Numbered from the stretch's first letter, positions 34,019 through 44,219 are shown. The stretch is 64,000 nucleotides of DNA from Halichoerus grypus (GCF_964656455.1 NC_135725.1:47623688-47687687); one strand, 5' to 3'. Numbers and translations are program-made. The notes: generated from the sequence alone by a model not told the origin.

Positions 34019-34161
34019 GGAATATTATGCAGCCATCAAAAAAACATGAAATCTTGCCATTTGCAATGACGTGGATGGAACTAGAGGGTATTATGCTAAG
34101 TGAAATAAGTCAATCAGAGAAAGACAGGTATCATATGATCTCACTGATATGTGGAATTTGA
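30317..34161 (+). pseudogene. LINE-1 ORF2p (endonuclease and reverse transcriptase), broken
   Basis: ORF2p nicks target DNA and copies L1 RNA. The ATG at 30317 opens MALNSYLSIVTLNVNGLNAP. The endonuclease QETHF motif (about 30440) lies in a different frame because of an indel in the A7 run near 30408-30414. GDFNTPL marks the later endonuclease (about 30748). The reverse-transcriptase domain has [12 protein letters not shown] (31720), [16 protein letters not shown] (31880), SGTRQGCP and the catalytic FADD (32406-32417). The C-terminal Cys region reads [18 protein letters not shown] (33701-33753). Further lesions: near 31150, 31400, 32115 (A-run), 32150, 32250, 32655, 32890, an in-frame TAG at 33342-33344, near 33880, a (CA)n tract at 33984, and an A-run near 34040. 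Confidence 0.94.
33984..34016 (+). repeat. (CA)n microsatellite inside LINE-1 ORF2
   Basis: Sixteen CA units replace the short TGGTATATATAC-type segment found at the same place in the related copies at 4369-4380 and 41161-41178. It adds bases and breaks the frame. Confidence 0.95.
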
Positions 34162-34434
34162 GAAACAAGGCAGAGGATCATAGGGGAAGGGAGGGAAAAA
34201 TGAAACAAGATGAAACCAGAGAGGGAGATAAATCATAAGAGACTCTTAATCTCAGGAAACAAACTGAGGGTTGCTGGAGTGGTGGGGGTGGGAGGGATGG
34301 GGTGGCTGGGTGATGGACACTGGGGAGGGTATGTGCTATGGTGAGTGCTGTGAATTGCATAAGACTGATGAATCACAGACCTGTACCTCTGAAACAAATA
34401 ATACATTATATGTTAATTAAAAAACAACAACAAC
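34162..34434 (+). other. LINE-1 3' UTR and tail
   Basis: It contains the GAGACTCTTAATCTCAGGAAACAAACTGAGGGTTGCTGGAG block shared with the L1 pieces at 3813 and 40890, a G-rich run (GGTGGGGGTGGGAGGGATGGGG), and ends ACATTATATGTTAATTAA followed by an AAC-rich tail. The G-run is typical of L1 3' UTRs and could fold into a G-quadruplex. Confidence 0.85.
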
Positions 34435-35002
34435 TTTTCGTCAACCTCTGACTTCAGTTTCTAAAGGAATGGGTTTCCTCCTTTGTTACTAGTTGAATCT
34501 TGGCTTTGTAACTTAAACAACTTGTGGCCAAACCAATAAAAGTTGTTTTGATTGTTATGAATTGTTGTGATTGTTATTGTTTTATAAAAGGTGATATTTT
34601 TTCCTTTCTCCTTTTGCTGTTATTTGTGAATCCATTTCTATTGGGAGTTTGGACTAAACAAGTGACTTGACAGAAAACGCTCGTATCTGTATGCTCTGGG
34701 TTACAAGCTTTACGTGTAAATGTTCTCATACATTTCATTGTATACCCAGGATGTATCTCAGGGTCACTTTTCATTTACTCCTACCTTGTGGAGCTAAGTG
34801 GCATTTATTTTATTATATTTGAAACTACAAAACATTTTACTCAAAGATCTTGGAAATCTAACATGAAATGTCAAAATATAAAGAGGAAGTATTGTGTTCT
34901 TTTCTTTGCACACAGTGGGCTAGAGACTGTAAATTGTTATTAATGAAATTTAAACAGAATATTGAAATAGATACTTGGTTTACATCTTAAAAATGTTTGA
35001 AT
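34435..35002. other. Unassigned DNA
   Basis: No gene or repeat recognised. A minus-strand frame at 34574-34774 has no support. Confidence 0.3.
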
Positions 35003-35020
35003 GACTATCAACCAATTCTT

Positions 35021-35202
35021 TTTTGTTTTAAAGATTTTATTTATTTGAGAGAGAAAGAGCATGGGGGAGGGGCAGAGGGAGAGGGAAAAGCGGACTCCCC
35101 ACTGAGCAGAGAGCCCAATGCGGTGGCGGGGGGTAGGGGACCCTGGGATCATGACCTGAGGCGAAGGCAGACGCTTAACCGACTGAGCCACCCAGGCACC
35201 CG
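35021..35202 (-). mobile_element. CAN SINE
   Basis: A minus-strand SINE with an 18-bp duplication differing at two sites: GACTATCAACCAATTCTT (35003-35020) and GACTGTCAACTAATTCTT (35203-35220). The middle has a local change (GGTGGCGGGGGGTAGGGG) where GGGCTCGATCCCAG is usual, which removes the B box. Confidence 0.93.
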
Positions 35203-35291
35203 GACTGTCAACTAATTCTTATTTGTGTTCAAAGACAGTATTCCACTGCAAAGGATGAGAGCTTAATGTGTTACATTCTCCTGTCCCACAG

Positions 35292-35414
35292 CCTGCCAAA
35301 CCATGAGCCGAAGACCGGGCTTGCCTAAACCTGCAGAAAGTGAGACGATTCTGCCTGGCCGTGCAGGGGGGCCAGGCACTTCTGTTCCAGCCAGATGTGG
35401 AGAAAAAGGGACAG
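35292..35414 (+). other. Candidate exon, unproven
   Basis: A splice-acceptor-like TTCTCCTGTCCCACAG ends at 35291. An ATG at 35303 (CCAAACCATGAGC) opens a frame beginning MSRRPGLPKPAESETI that stays open past a donor-like GGGACAG|GTCAGG at 35414/35415, with an alternative TCAG|GTACAG at 35419/35420. The block is richer in GC and CpG than the flanks and is not a recognised repeat. I do not recognise the peptide, and conservation is unknown. It may be a lineage-specific or noncoding exon, or chance. Confidence 0.25.
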
Positions 35415-35519
35415 GTCAGGTACAGCTTTCTTCCTTTTCTTCCCCAATCACCTGGGATGATCTAGGGCTTTTACCTCAGACCAAAACTTCAGAGCAAAAT
35501 TCTTGAGTGGACTGAGGCC

Positions 35520-36472
35520 GTGGACATGTGTGTGAGGGGGGGAAAGCTGCTCTCCCTGACATAGTGGGGAATACGGCTTTCTTAACCATTGTGAAAAACT
35601 TAACCAGAGTGCTAGATAACACCGGAAATGCTGTGAAATATTTTCTGCACTTTCAGTTTCTCTATATGCCTCAAGTTAACCTTCCAGAAAAGGTAAAGTC
35701 AAATTAGCTGTAGAGGGTATAAATTTGAGTCTCTAAATCCTTGAATATTGTAAGGATATGCATGAGAATAATAATTATGACTTATTCTCTGTTTCATGCC
35801 CATTTGCTTAGTCAGTTGTGATTAAACCTTAATCAACTTGGAACACAGTTATTGTAAATATCATAGCTAAATTTACTAAACACTGAATGAAGCATGAAGT
35901 GCTGCATGATTTTTATCAAAAAGGCAAGGTGTAACTCATCATTTCCTTTCTCTTAAGGAAATGACCTGAATATCATGCTGCACCCACCCTAAGATTAAGT
36001 CCAAAATATGTCATCCTACTTATCCATCTTCTCTGTCAAGTCATCCTATTATATTCTTTGGATGAACCCTGGGCTTTTTTTTTTTTTTTTCCAAAATGGG
36101 TCAGAACGAATCTTGTGGTATTTTATCTTTGTGATGCCAGTTCAAATGTTGGATTGAATTTTTTTAAAAAATCATCTGGGTAGTTAATTTAAGTGAGACA
36201 ACTGAAAATTGTCTGGCAATTTTCTTTATCAACATTATTTGAAGACTTATTTCAGTTTGAAAAAGCAATTCATACTTAAGAATAATATCTTCTCCTAATT
36301 GCTTGGAAGATTTTCAGGTTTCTGATTTTCCGAGCAACGTGGTGTTTATAGTAAATCCCTTCTAAGTCTAGCACAGAAGCAGATTTTCTTAAGTGGAAGT
36401 ATTTTTCTGTAATGATAATGGTTTCCATGGCTCCTTTGCAGCATTCTGGAGTGGAATAGGAGTGGCATATGG
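35520..36472. other. Unassigned DNA
   Basis: No gene or repeat recognised apart from a T-run at 36077-36091. Confidence 0.35.
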
Positions 36473-36486
36473 CAAAACTGTGATTA

Positions 36487-36682
36487 ATTTTTTTTAAGAT
36501 TTTATTTATTTATTTGACAGAGAGAGTGAAAGAGAGCATAAGCAGGGGGAACTGCAGAGAGAGTGGGAGAAGCAGGCTTCCCGCTGAGCAGGGAGCCCGA
36601 TGTGGGGCTCCATCCCAGGACCCTGGGATCATGACCTGAGCCAAAGGCAGATGCTTAACAGACTGAGCCACCCAGGCGCCCT
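36487..36682 (-). mobile_element. CAN SINE
   Basis: A minus-strand SINE with duplication CAAAACTGTGATTA (36473-36486) and CAAAATTGTGATTA (36683-36696), one mismatch. The TC tract contains a short ACTGCAGAG insertion compared with its relatives. Confidence 0.94.
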
Positions 36683-36696
36683 CAAAATTGTGATTA

Positions 36697-37552
36697 TTGA
36701 GGATAAGAGGACATTACAGAGCAGTGTATTTGTTAACATTGATAGTGGTTTTATTTCCAGATTCCCAGCTCTGTATAAAGCCTCTGTGTAAATGTACTAG
36801 ATTTCATTATTTTTTGTTTTGTTTCTGCCAAAAGGAAGACAAATGTTATTGGGGAAAGAGAGGTCAACCACTTTCAAATATAATCAAGAGTTAATAGAAC
36901 AGAATAAAATCCACATATCATAAGGCTCTGAAGTTAAAGCCAAAAGCTGCCTCTATGCTAAAAGTATGTTGAAAAGTTTTTATGAAGTCTCGATTGAAAA
37001 TTATTAATTTGATCAAGATCACTTTTAGTGATTTCTATACTTTTGTAATTATTTAAAAGTTCAGTCATTTTAAATATATGGGGAAATTTTTGCTTTTCTT
37101 CTCTTTTTCTTTTATTTCTTACAAAAAAAGCATAAAGGTTGGAAAAGGAAACTTCACGTATATCCTCTAAGTATAAGCTGTTGGTAACATGAAAAACATG
37201 AAACACGATGTTGCTGGAATAAAGAATAAGTAATTTGTATTTTCCTGGGGTAGAAGAACTAGATACATACATTACTAGAGTGAGGAGTTAGGGTCTGCCA
37301 TAACCCGTTTTAAAGACAACTTCAGTTGTCCAATCCTGGATTCAACTTCAAAATTTTAATCACTGAACAATAGCACGGTTACATAACACTTTAAAAAGTG
37401 CACATTTGTTTTACGTATATGCACACATTTTCATGCATGCTGCTGTTTTTTTTATTCAAATGCTTTCTAATCTTGTTATCTATCTCGGACTTTTCAAAGA
37501 ATGTGAAAAAGAGCTATTTGATTTTATCTGGTAAATATAGTGGTATGGAGGG
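36697..37552. other. Unassigned AT-rich DNA
   Basis: No repeat or gene recognised. The minus-strand 104-codon frame at 36958-37272 is Lys/Phe/Ile-rich, as expected for AT-rich chance frames. Confidence 0.35.
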
Positions 37553-37569
37553 CTGGAGAAGATTTCTTT

Positions 37570-37767
37570 TTTTTTTTTTAAAGATTTTATTTATTTATTT
37601 GGCAGAGACAGACACAACGAGGGAGGGAACACAAGCAGGGGGAGTGGGAGAGGGAGAAGCAGGCTTCCCTCGGAGCAGGGAGCCGGATATGGGGCTCAAT
37701 CCCAGGACTCTGGGATCATGACCTGAGCCGAAAGCAGATGCTTAATGACTGAGCCACCCAGGCGCCC
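37570..37767 (-). mobile_element. CAN SINE
   Basis: A young-type minus-strand SINE with an exact 17-bp duplication CTGGAGAAGATTTCTTT at 37553-37569 and 37768-37784. The frame at 37398-37721 runs into it and is an artefact. Confidence 0.96.
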
Positions 37768-37784
37768 CTGGAGAAGATTTCTTT

Positions 37785-38485
37785 ATAACCAGTGGAACTT
37801 CTCCTGTCAGCTTTTGGAGTTTCCTGCAGATATTAGTCTGACGGGCACAAAAGTTGAGAGCACCCGCACTAACCTGGGTCCTGGGCATCGGTCCCTGGAG
37901 TCCTGGCGATAAGCAGGAGCAAGTGTACTCCTTTGGTAAACTTCGGGTACTGTTTTCCTTCCTGGGAATCCAGGAACTGAGGCAGAAGATACTGCAGGAA
38001 GCACTCTGCAGCCAGGAAACCCATTCAAGCTCTGAAAGCAACGGTCTTCAGACTTCCTGTTTGTGTCCTCATAAAGGAATTGGAAAATCTCTACAACCCT
38101 TTGCAAAACTTTAAGGTGACATCTAAAGTTTCTCCAAAATGTAAATAATACAAATTACGTTATCTCCAGCTTATTTGAAATAGTAATCTTTTAAAATAAA
38201 ATGGTTACATAATTTTAAAATGCATCCTGTGGAATACCAAATACCAAAGGGACTCAGTCCTCTATCATCACCCATTCTAAAAAATAGGAATCATAAATAG
38301 TTCTTATTTCACAATTAGAAATGTTGAATCTTCCTTTTATTTACTGAACTTCTCTTTTTGTTTCCCTTTCTGAGTTTTATTCTAATCATATAACTTTATT
38401 CATTAAAGTCTACTGTTAAAGACTTTATTATACGCTGCAGCAAAAACATAAGCTAAATTTATGTTTTTAATTTCCTAATAGGTTT
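37785..38485. other. Unassigned DNA with a 300-bp GC-richer block
   Basis: Between about 37810 and 38114 the sequence is GC-richer and open on both strands (plus 37854-38114, minus 37742-38041 and 37807-38106). On plus, TTCTCCTGTCAG before 37811 and TTTAAG|GTGACA at 38114 look like weak splice borders. No family recognised. Confidence 0.3.
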
Positions 38486-38682
38486 TTTTTTAAGATTTTA
38501 TTTATTTATTTGACAGAGAGAGACACAGCGAGAGAGGGAACACAAGCAGGGGGAGTGGGAGAGGGAGAAGCAGGCTCCGCACTGAGCAGGGAGCCCGATG
38601 TGGGGCTCGATCCCAGGACCCTGGGATCATGACCTGAGCCAAAGGCAGATGCTCAAAGACTGAGCCACCCAGGGCCCCCCCC
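38486..38682 (-). mobile_element. CAN SINE without clear duplication
   Basis: A young-type minus-strand SINE whose head end is mutated to GGGGGGCCCTGGGTGGCTC. No duplication is evident between TTTCCTAATAGG on the left and CCAAGGACTACTG on the right. The 60-codon minus-strand frame is an artefact. Confidence 0.93.
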
Positions 38683-38849
38683 AAGGACTACTGTCTTAAA
38701 GCATCTGTGGTCCGTTCGTGATCTAAGAATTATTAGAAGATAAATAAATAAGAAGATGGGCTGTCTCCATGGTTTTCTTACTGATGGCTTTTCTATACCA
38801 TGTTAGTCAGTGATTCTTACAGCCCTGCTTTAAAGTAACTAACACTGTA
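38683..38849. other. Unassigned DNA
   Basis: No feature recognised. Confidence 0.3.
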
Positions 38850-38990
38850 AGTCAGTGTAATGTAGTAGGAAAGGTCTGTATTAAAGAGTCCAAAAGCATG
38901 GTTTCAACTCTTAGTTCTGCTCCTAATTGACTCTGTGCCTCTAGAAAACATCACTTTAATTCTCTCATTTGAAAGCCAGACTAGAACAGT
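38850..38990 (+). repeat. MIR fragment
   Basis: AATGTAGTAGGAAAGGTCTGTATTAAAGAGTCC, ATGGTTTCAACTCTTAGTTCTGCTCCTAATTGACTCTGTGCC and CACTTTAATTCTC follow the 5' half of MIR. Confidence 0.65.
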
Positions 38991-39137
38991 GTTTCCCAAA
39001 GCTAAATGATATGATTTTAGGTGGTACATGTACAAAATGTCTCTATTTGTTATACACTTCTTTTACTTTTTATCAGGAAAAAATAATCAGCATACTAAAT
39101 CTATTATTTTTGAATATAGGCTTTAAAAGTGTATCTG

Positions 39138-39353
39138 GGTGGCTCAGTTGGGTAAGCCTCTGCCTTTGGCTTAGGTCATAATCTCCAGGTCCTGGGATCG
39201 AGCCCCGTGTTGGGCTTCCTGCTCAGTGGGGAGCCTGCTTCTCTTTCTCTCTCTCTCTCTCTCTCCCTCTGCCCCTCCCCATTGCTCATTCTCTCTCTCT
39301 CTCTCAAATAAATAAATAAAATCTTTAAAAAAATTTTTTTAACTAAAAAAATT
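39138..39353 (+). mobile_element. CAN SINE, slightly 5'-truncated
   Basis: The element begins directly at GGTGGCTCAG; the first ten or so head bases are missing. The exact 16-bp duplication TTTAAAAGTGTATCTG lies at 39122-39137 and 39354-39369, so truncation happened at insertion. Older body type with a long TC tract and a compound A/T tail. Confidence 0.96.
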
Positions 39354-39536
39354 TTTAAAAGTGTATCTGAAAAAGTGAGTAAGAGTTCTTTTAAATCTAT
39401 TTTTAAAAATATTAAATAACTAGACATGAAAAATGCATGAATGTGGTATGGGAATTAATGATTTTTGAGAAATATAGAGTAATTACAGTTGCTGTGGTTC
39501 CACCAAATTCCAGCATTATGTGATTTTATGAAAAAG

Positions 39537-39612
39537 AATTGGAAGAAGAAAAAGAAAAAGAAAAAAAGGAAGGGAATAAATAAGAAAGGAAGAGGAGGAG
39601 GGAGAGAGGAAG
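39537..39612 (+). repeat. Polypurine tract
   Basis: Nearly all A/G for about 75 bases (GAAGAAGAAAAAGAAAAAG ... GGAGGAGGGAGAGAGGAAG). It could be an ancient SINE tail or a simple GA/GAA repeat. Such tracts can form triplex DNA. Confidence 0.8.
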
Positions 39613-40384
39613 AACTCTAAGGAGGATATATATTTCTACATAGGCTCATCAAGTGCCATAGTCATGGATGGCAAATATTGACCCACATTAAGAAATTCCA
39701 AAAGGCAAGTTCAAGCAGATTATCCAGTTAAGCATTCATAGAAAGATGTTTTAAACACAGAATACCAATTATGCAAGTCAGGCTTTCTCAACCCTCTACG
39801 TATTTGCTAAAAATCTTCATGTCTACACAGCCAAGTAATGTGGAAATTTGATGTAATTACCCAGACAAGGCAGGAAAATAAAACTTACCACAAAAGTTGG
39901 AGGACTGAGTTACATACCTACATCAGCTATCTTCACTGACCAAATTATCCAGGTAATCTATTCACCTTCTTGTCATATCACCTATGTTACCTAGCCAATT
40001 CCAGTGCTGGAATTTTAATTAAGAGAGCTTCTGAGAATAAATGCCCTCCAAATAAGTGTGGGTTTTTCCAGATTAGTAAATAAATCAAATTTTTACCAAG
40101 GTTAATCATTACTCTGAGATAAAGAATAGACTGAATTACTTGGTATTAATGTGAGCAATTTTCTGAGACTTGTAGATCTTGGGTGTAATGTGTAAATACA
40201 TCTGGCTAATTATGTTAAGATATTTTTAGCTTAATTTTCCCCCTGTTGTTATGGTCAATTTCCCTCAAAAATTTTTAGTAAGATATTAAGAGTAAAATCT
40301 ACTTTTATTCTTCTTCCCTCCTGCGTCCTAATCCTTTTTAAAGGATCAATAAAAAGAAAATTGTTCAGCCAGATAAAAATCTTT
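39613..40384. other. Unassigned DNA
   Basis: No gene or repeat recognised. Confidence 0.3.
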
Positions 40385-40395
40385 CACGTGCACGT

Positions 40396-40426
<31 letters not shown>
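40385..40426. repeat. Tandem CACGTG pair and (CA)n tract
   Basis: Two adjacent CACGTG hexamers (40385-40396, a 12-bp palindrome) lead straight into about 15 CA units. CACGTG is the E-box of bHLH factors; here it may simply be a mutated CA repeat. Confidence 0.85.
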
Positions 40427-40429
<3 letters not shown>

Positions 40430-40809
40430 GTACACATAAACACCACCGGACAAAATTCCTTACAGAAATGTTACACATATTAGAAGTGGACCAATCTAAG
40501 AAGTATGTAAAAGATGAATCTCAGTCATGAATCTCAACTCTTTTCTTGTCTTCTCGTCCTGTATTTTAAAAAAGAGAGGTCACTCTATTTGGTATAGCCT
40601 TCAGTGTTTCTTGGATCTCAAGTGACTTTTCTCTAAATAATCATAGTAACTTTATTTATGTGGCTTTACAAGGCACGTTCCCACCCATTTTCCTATTTAA
40701 TACAACAACCTTATATGATAGGGACATCTAAAGGAGAACTGATCAATGTCCCTGAACATTTCCTTTTATTGAAAAGTCAGACTATTAAGAAAACAATACT
40801 AATAATAGC

Positions 40810-41705
40810 GCTGTTTATTGAACTTACTACTACTAGGGAGTCTTATGTACAGAAGTCTTTATTATTCCTCACAATATTGTAAAGAGATATTATGTTTGAC
40901 CACTTATACTATTGGTCTTACACTGTTGGTGCAGCCACTCTGGAAACTGATATGGACGTTCCTCAAAAAGTTAAAAATAGAACTACCTTATGACCCAGCA
41001 ATTGCACTACTAGGTATTTACCCAAAGGATACAAACATAGTGATTCAAAGGGGCACATGCACCCCAATGTTTACAGCAGCAATGTCCACAATAGCCAAAC
41101 AATGTCCACAAAAACCAAGCATCTCCAGATGTCCATCCAGAGATGAATGGATAAAGAAGAGGTGGTATATATATACAATGGAATATTACTCAGCCATCAA
41201 AAAGAATGAAATCTTGCCATTTGCAGCAACGTGGATGGAACTGGAGGGTATTATGCTAAGTGAAATAAAGCAGTCAGAGAAAGACAAATACCATATGTGG
41301 AATTAAAGAAACAAAACTGATGAACTTAGGGGAAGGGAAGGAAAAATAAAATAAGAGAAAACCAGAGAGGGAGACAAACCATAAGAGACTCTTAATCATA
41401 GGAAACAAACTGAGAGTTGCTGGAGAGGGGAGGTGGGGGATGGGGTAACTAGGTGATGGACATTAAGGAGGGCACGTGATGTAATGAGCACTGGGTGTTA
41501 TATGCAACTGATGAATCACTAAATTCTATCTATGTTCATTAAATTGAATTCAAATAAAAAATTTAAAAAAGAGATAATTACATTTTACTCTATAGATCAG
41601 TAAGTGATGCTCTGATTAACATGGTTAGGGGCATACAGACAGGCAGACAGTGGTGGCTGAGCTCAGATTTGAATTTAAATCAGTCTTTTTCTGAAGCTAG
41701 GACTT
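40810..41705 (-). repeat. MIR element split by a LINE-1
   Basis: Left part 40810-40889 (TTTATTGAACTTACTACTACTAGG ... CTCACAATATTGTAAAGAG) and right part 41577-41705 (CATTTTACTCTATAGATCAG ... CTCAGATTTGAATTTAAATCAGTC) make one reverse-complement MIR when the L1 is removed. Confidence 0.6.
40890..41567 (+). mobile_element. 5'-truncated LINE-1 inside MIR
   Basis: It contains ORF2 C-terminal sequence ([21 protein letters not shown] frame, 40930-41000), the EWIKKRWYIYTMEYYSAIKKNEILPFA segment and a 3' UTR ending GTTCATTAAATTGAATTCAAAT with A tail. The 9-bp duplication AAAGAGATA lies at 40881-40889 and 41568-41576. The 162-codon frame at 40818-41306 is mostly L1. Small losses and a local repeat of CAATGTCCACAA (near 41082 and 41102) distinguish this copy. 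Confidence 0.9.
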
Positions 41706-42424
41706 TCTTCTACTTCACACCACACCCTTGTTACTAACGGTTCCCCTTCGTGTTTGTTGAATGAAATCTAATACTCATATATTCTCTTTCCAGATGGGCT
41801 TTGATAGTAGATGTCAGCTCAAATCCCTTTTGTAGCGAGGATCAAGTAGGAAAGGTTGGAAATTTTCCAACTGACTATGAGTAATGAGGAGGCAATCTGG
41901 GTAATACATAAACCCATTCACACCAGCTCTCCTCCAAATCCCCCAGAGCATTTTCTTTAGAAGGGCAGGCCAGAAAAGGCTAACTGGCTGCCTGAAAAAA
42001 GGGGTGGGGCAGGAGGAGCTCTGCTCTCATGCAGGCAGGTCATTCTACTGACAATCCAGTCCTGGAAGGGTCTGGTTTTAATAAGTGTCAGTCCCAGGAC
42101 CATCCCAACAATGATTGAGCCCCACCACGTAAATCTCAGTTCCCCTAAATATCCTAGCATGAGAGAAAGCTGGTAATGTGAACATTCGATAGCAAAATAT
42201 GTGAGGATAAGGGTCCTTGAACACGTGCAGATTGCCATACTCATTAATGGAAGTGATCGTGTGTTGTAAGCATTCTGAGTGCTGGTCTGTCAAATCTGTG
42301 TGCAAATTGCCAAGGACTATGCCCAAAGATAACAACAGCAAACCTATATTCAGATGCTGGGAAAAAAGGAATGGGCTCATTGTCAAGAGGGAGTTAGATA
42401 ACATGAATAAATCATACTTGGGAA
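41706..42424. other. Unassigned DNA
   Basis: No gene recognised. Frames on minus (41957-42244, 42078-42437) and plus (42217-42546) overlap one another and have no motif. Part of the plus frame runs into MIR sequence. Confidence 0.35.
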
Positions 42425-42745
42425 GCACTTTCTCCATATTACTTCATCTGATCTGTGACATCCCTTTGCAACGGAGTATGGCTTGTTTCGTTCTTCCCCT
42501 TTTCCAAGTGAGGAGGCAGTTTCAGAGAATAAGAAGAATATATTGAATGCTAATGTGTCCCAGGCTCTGTGTTTAGAATATTGCTTGCATTGTCTTATTT
42601 AATCCTTGCAAAATGCTTAAGAGGAAAATTTTATTATTACTCTATTTATTACATGAGGAAATTGAAGATTAGAGAAGTCCATCACCAGTAGTAAGTGGTC
42701 TGCTGAGATTTTACCATAGGCCAATCTGACTTCAAACTCCTTTAG
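42425..42745 (-). repeat. Two adjacent MIR fragments
   Basis: The first (42425-42535) has TTACTTCATCTGATCTGTGACATCCC and CCAAGTGAGGAGGCAGTTTCAGAGAATAAG. The second (42575-42745) has TGCATTGTCTTATTTAATCCTTGCAAAATGC and TTACATGAGGAAATTGAAGATTAGAGAAG, then ATTTTACCATAGGCCAATCTGACTTC. Both are reverse-complement MIR. Confidence 0.65.
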
Positions 42746-42784
42746 CACCATGTGATATGTATTTGATAAAAACTTAAAGGAATT

Positions 42785-42990
42785 GGGGCACCTGGGTGGC
42801 TCAGTCGGTTAAGCATCCAACTCTTGATTTCCGCTCAGGTCATAATCTCAGGGCCGTGAGATCGAGCCCTGTGTTGGGCTCCACACTGGGCATGGAGCCT
42901 GCTTAAGATTCTCTCTCCCCCTCTCCCTCTGCCCCTTCCTCCCTATGCACATACATGCACACTCTTTTTCTCTCTCTAAAGGAAAAAGAA
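42785..42990 (+). mobile_element. CAN SINE, older type
   Basis: The head is GGGGCACCTGGGTGGCTCAG with the TCGGTTAAGCATCCAACTC A-box form of older subfamilies. The tail is short and diverged. The possible duplication AACTTAAAGGAATT / AACTTCAGGGATT is imperfect, in keeping with age. Confidence 0.92.
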
Positions 42991-44000
42991 AACTTCAGGG
43001 ATTTGTCCAGAATTCCTAATCTCAAATCCATCTCTATTAATTATAAAACCCTTTATTTTTCCATATCCACGCTGTCCTCAATATTGAATCTGGTGGTGCA
43101 TTTTATTAAAGGAAATGTAGTTTCTTCTTCTCTAACCATCTCCAAGGCAAGGTTATTTACCCCAATATGGCTTCTATCCAGATAGAGGCACATCCACCAG
43201 GAATAAATATTTTCTGAGCACTCCCCATCTGCCCCACACTATAATAAACAGTGTTGAACTCATCAAAATGAACCCAATGGCTTCTGGAATTTCCGGCAGC
43301 AACATGTTTCTCTAAAACCAATGAAAATAGGTACCTATATGTTTTCAGGTTACCGGCTTACTGTTAACAGGAGTAGGGAAATAAAATGATTCCATTTCCC
43401 TTTGTGCTGTTTGAGAAGGCAGAGGTGAAAGCCCAGCTTCTTGGCTTTGGATCATACACCTTGAACCATAGGTCAGGCAAATTGGTGGTCACCTTCATGT
43501 CCCAACCTGCTGAACAACCCACCTCAGGAAGCCTCGTCATTGAGGGAGGTGAGTGTGCCAGACTCCACAAACCTGGACTTGCTGGTGGAAGGTCTCTCCA
43601 GCCAAGAACAGCACAGCTAGCGAGGGCGGGGGGAGGTAGGAAGCAAGTTCAGGGTTGGCAAGTGGACAGAATGAGTCACCTCTTTGATGTGGAGTGGTTG
43701 TTCCAAACAGCAAAGGTGAGCAGGCATTTCCTTCCCCTGACTATTGTGGCAACAGCCCCTTAGAGTAGGAAACTGAGTCACAGGACAGGAAGGCTTCAGA
43801 GTTGCGGGAGAGGAAATTGTTGGTCTATATTGTAATATAAATTTTACTAAGATGAAGTTGGTCTGAGTCTGGTAAAATTTCAGTTTGCCTTATGTAAGTA
43901 AACTAGTTCTTTCCTTATTTCCAAAACCTATCCCCACTGCCCCCATTCTTAGTGGGAGAACACCAATTGAGAAGTGTTCACATATGCCAAAGCCCTTGGC
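42991..44000. other. Unassigned DNA
   Basis: No repeat recognised. It contains the exon-like block at 43386-43548 listed separately. Confidence 0.35.
43386..43548 (+). other. Candidate exon, unproven
   Basis: A frame opening at the ATG at 43386 runs 125 codons to 43763. A strong donor-like GGGAG|GTGAGTG lies at 43548/43549, and acceptor-like CAG sites precede it (TTTTCAG at 43348, TTAACAG at 43370). An in-frame stop at 43374 means the coding part would have to start after it. Peptide pieces such as FGSYTLNHRSGKLVVTF have a globular look but match no family I know. Confidence 0.25.
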
Positions 44001-44015
44001 AAGAATTAACTTTTT

Positions 44016-44204
44016 TTTTTTTTAAGATTTTATTTATTTATTTTAGAGAGAGAGAAAGAGAGAGTACAAGCAGAGGGAGTGGGAGAGGGAGAAGCAGGCT
44101 CCCTGCCCAGCAAGGAGTCTGATGCGGGGCTCGATCCCAGGATCCTGGGATCATGACCTGAGCTGAAGGCAGACACTTAACCCCCTGAGCCACCCAGGCG
44201 TCCT
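44016..44204 (-). mobile_element. CAN SINE
   Basis: A minus-strand SINE with an exact 15-bp duplication AAGAATTAACTTTTT at 44001-44015 and 44205-44219 (the last base or two may belong to the tail). The head end reads GGACGCCTGGGTGGCTCAG on minus. Confidence 0.95.
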
Positions 44205-44219
44205 AAGAATTAACTTTTT

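Larger units (their letters stand above)
27883..34434 (+). mobile_element. Near full-length LINE-1, inactive
   Basis: It runs from GGAGGAGGAGCAAGATGGC, the usual start of an L1 5' UTR, to a 3' UTR ending TTATATGTTAATT and an AAAAAACAACAACAAC tail. Length is about 6.55 kb, as expected for full-length carnivore L1. Order: 5' UTR 27883-29358, ORF1 29359-30235, a spacer, ORF2 30317-34161, 3' UTR 34162-34434. Both ORFs carry many frameshifts and stops, so it cannot retrotranspose. I see no clear target-site duplication: the left flank ends in A12 and the right flank begins TTTTCGTC. Confidence 0.96.

Noticed and set aside
40818..41306. 162-codon plus-strand frame
   Set aside because: Nearly all of it is LINE-1 ORF2 C-terminus inserted in a MIR.
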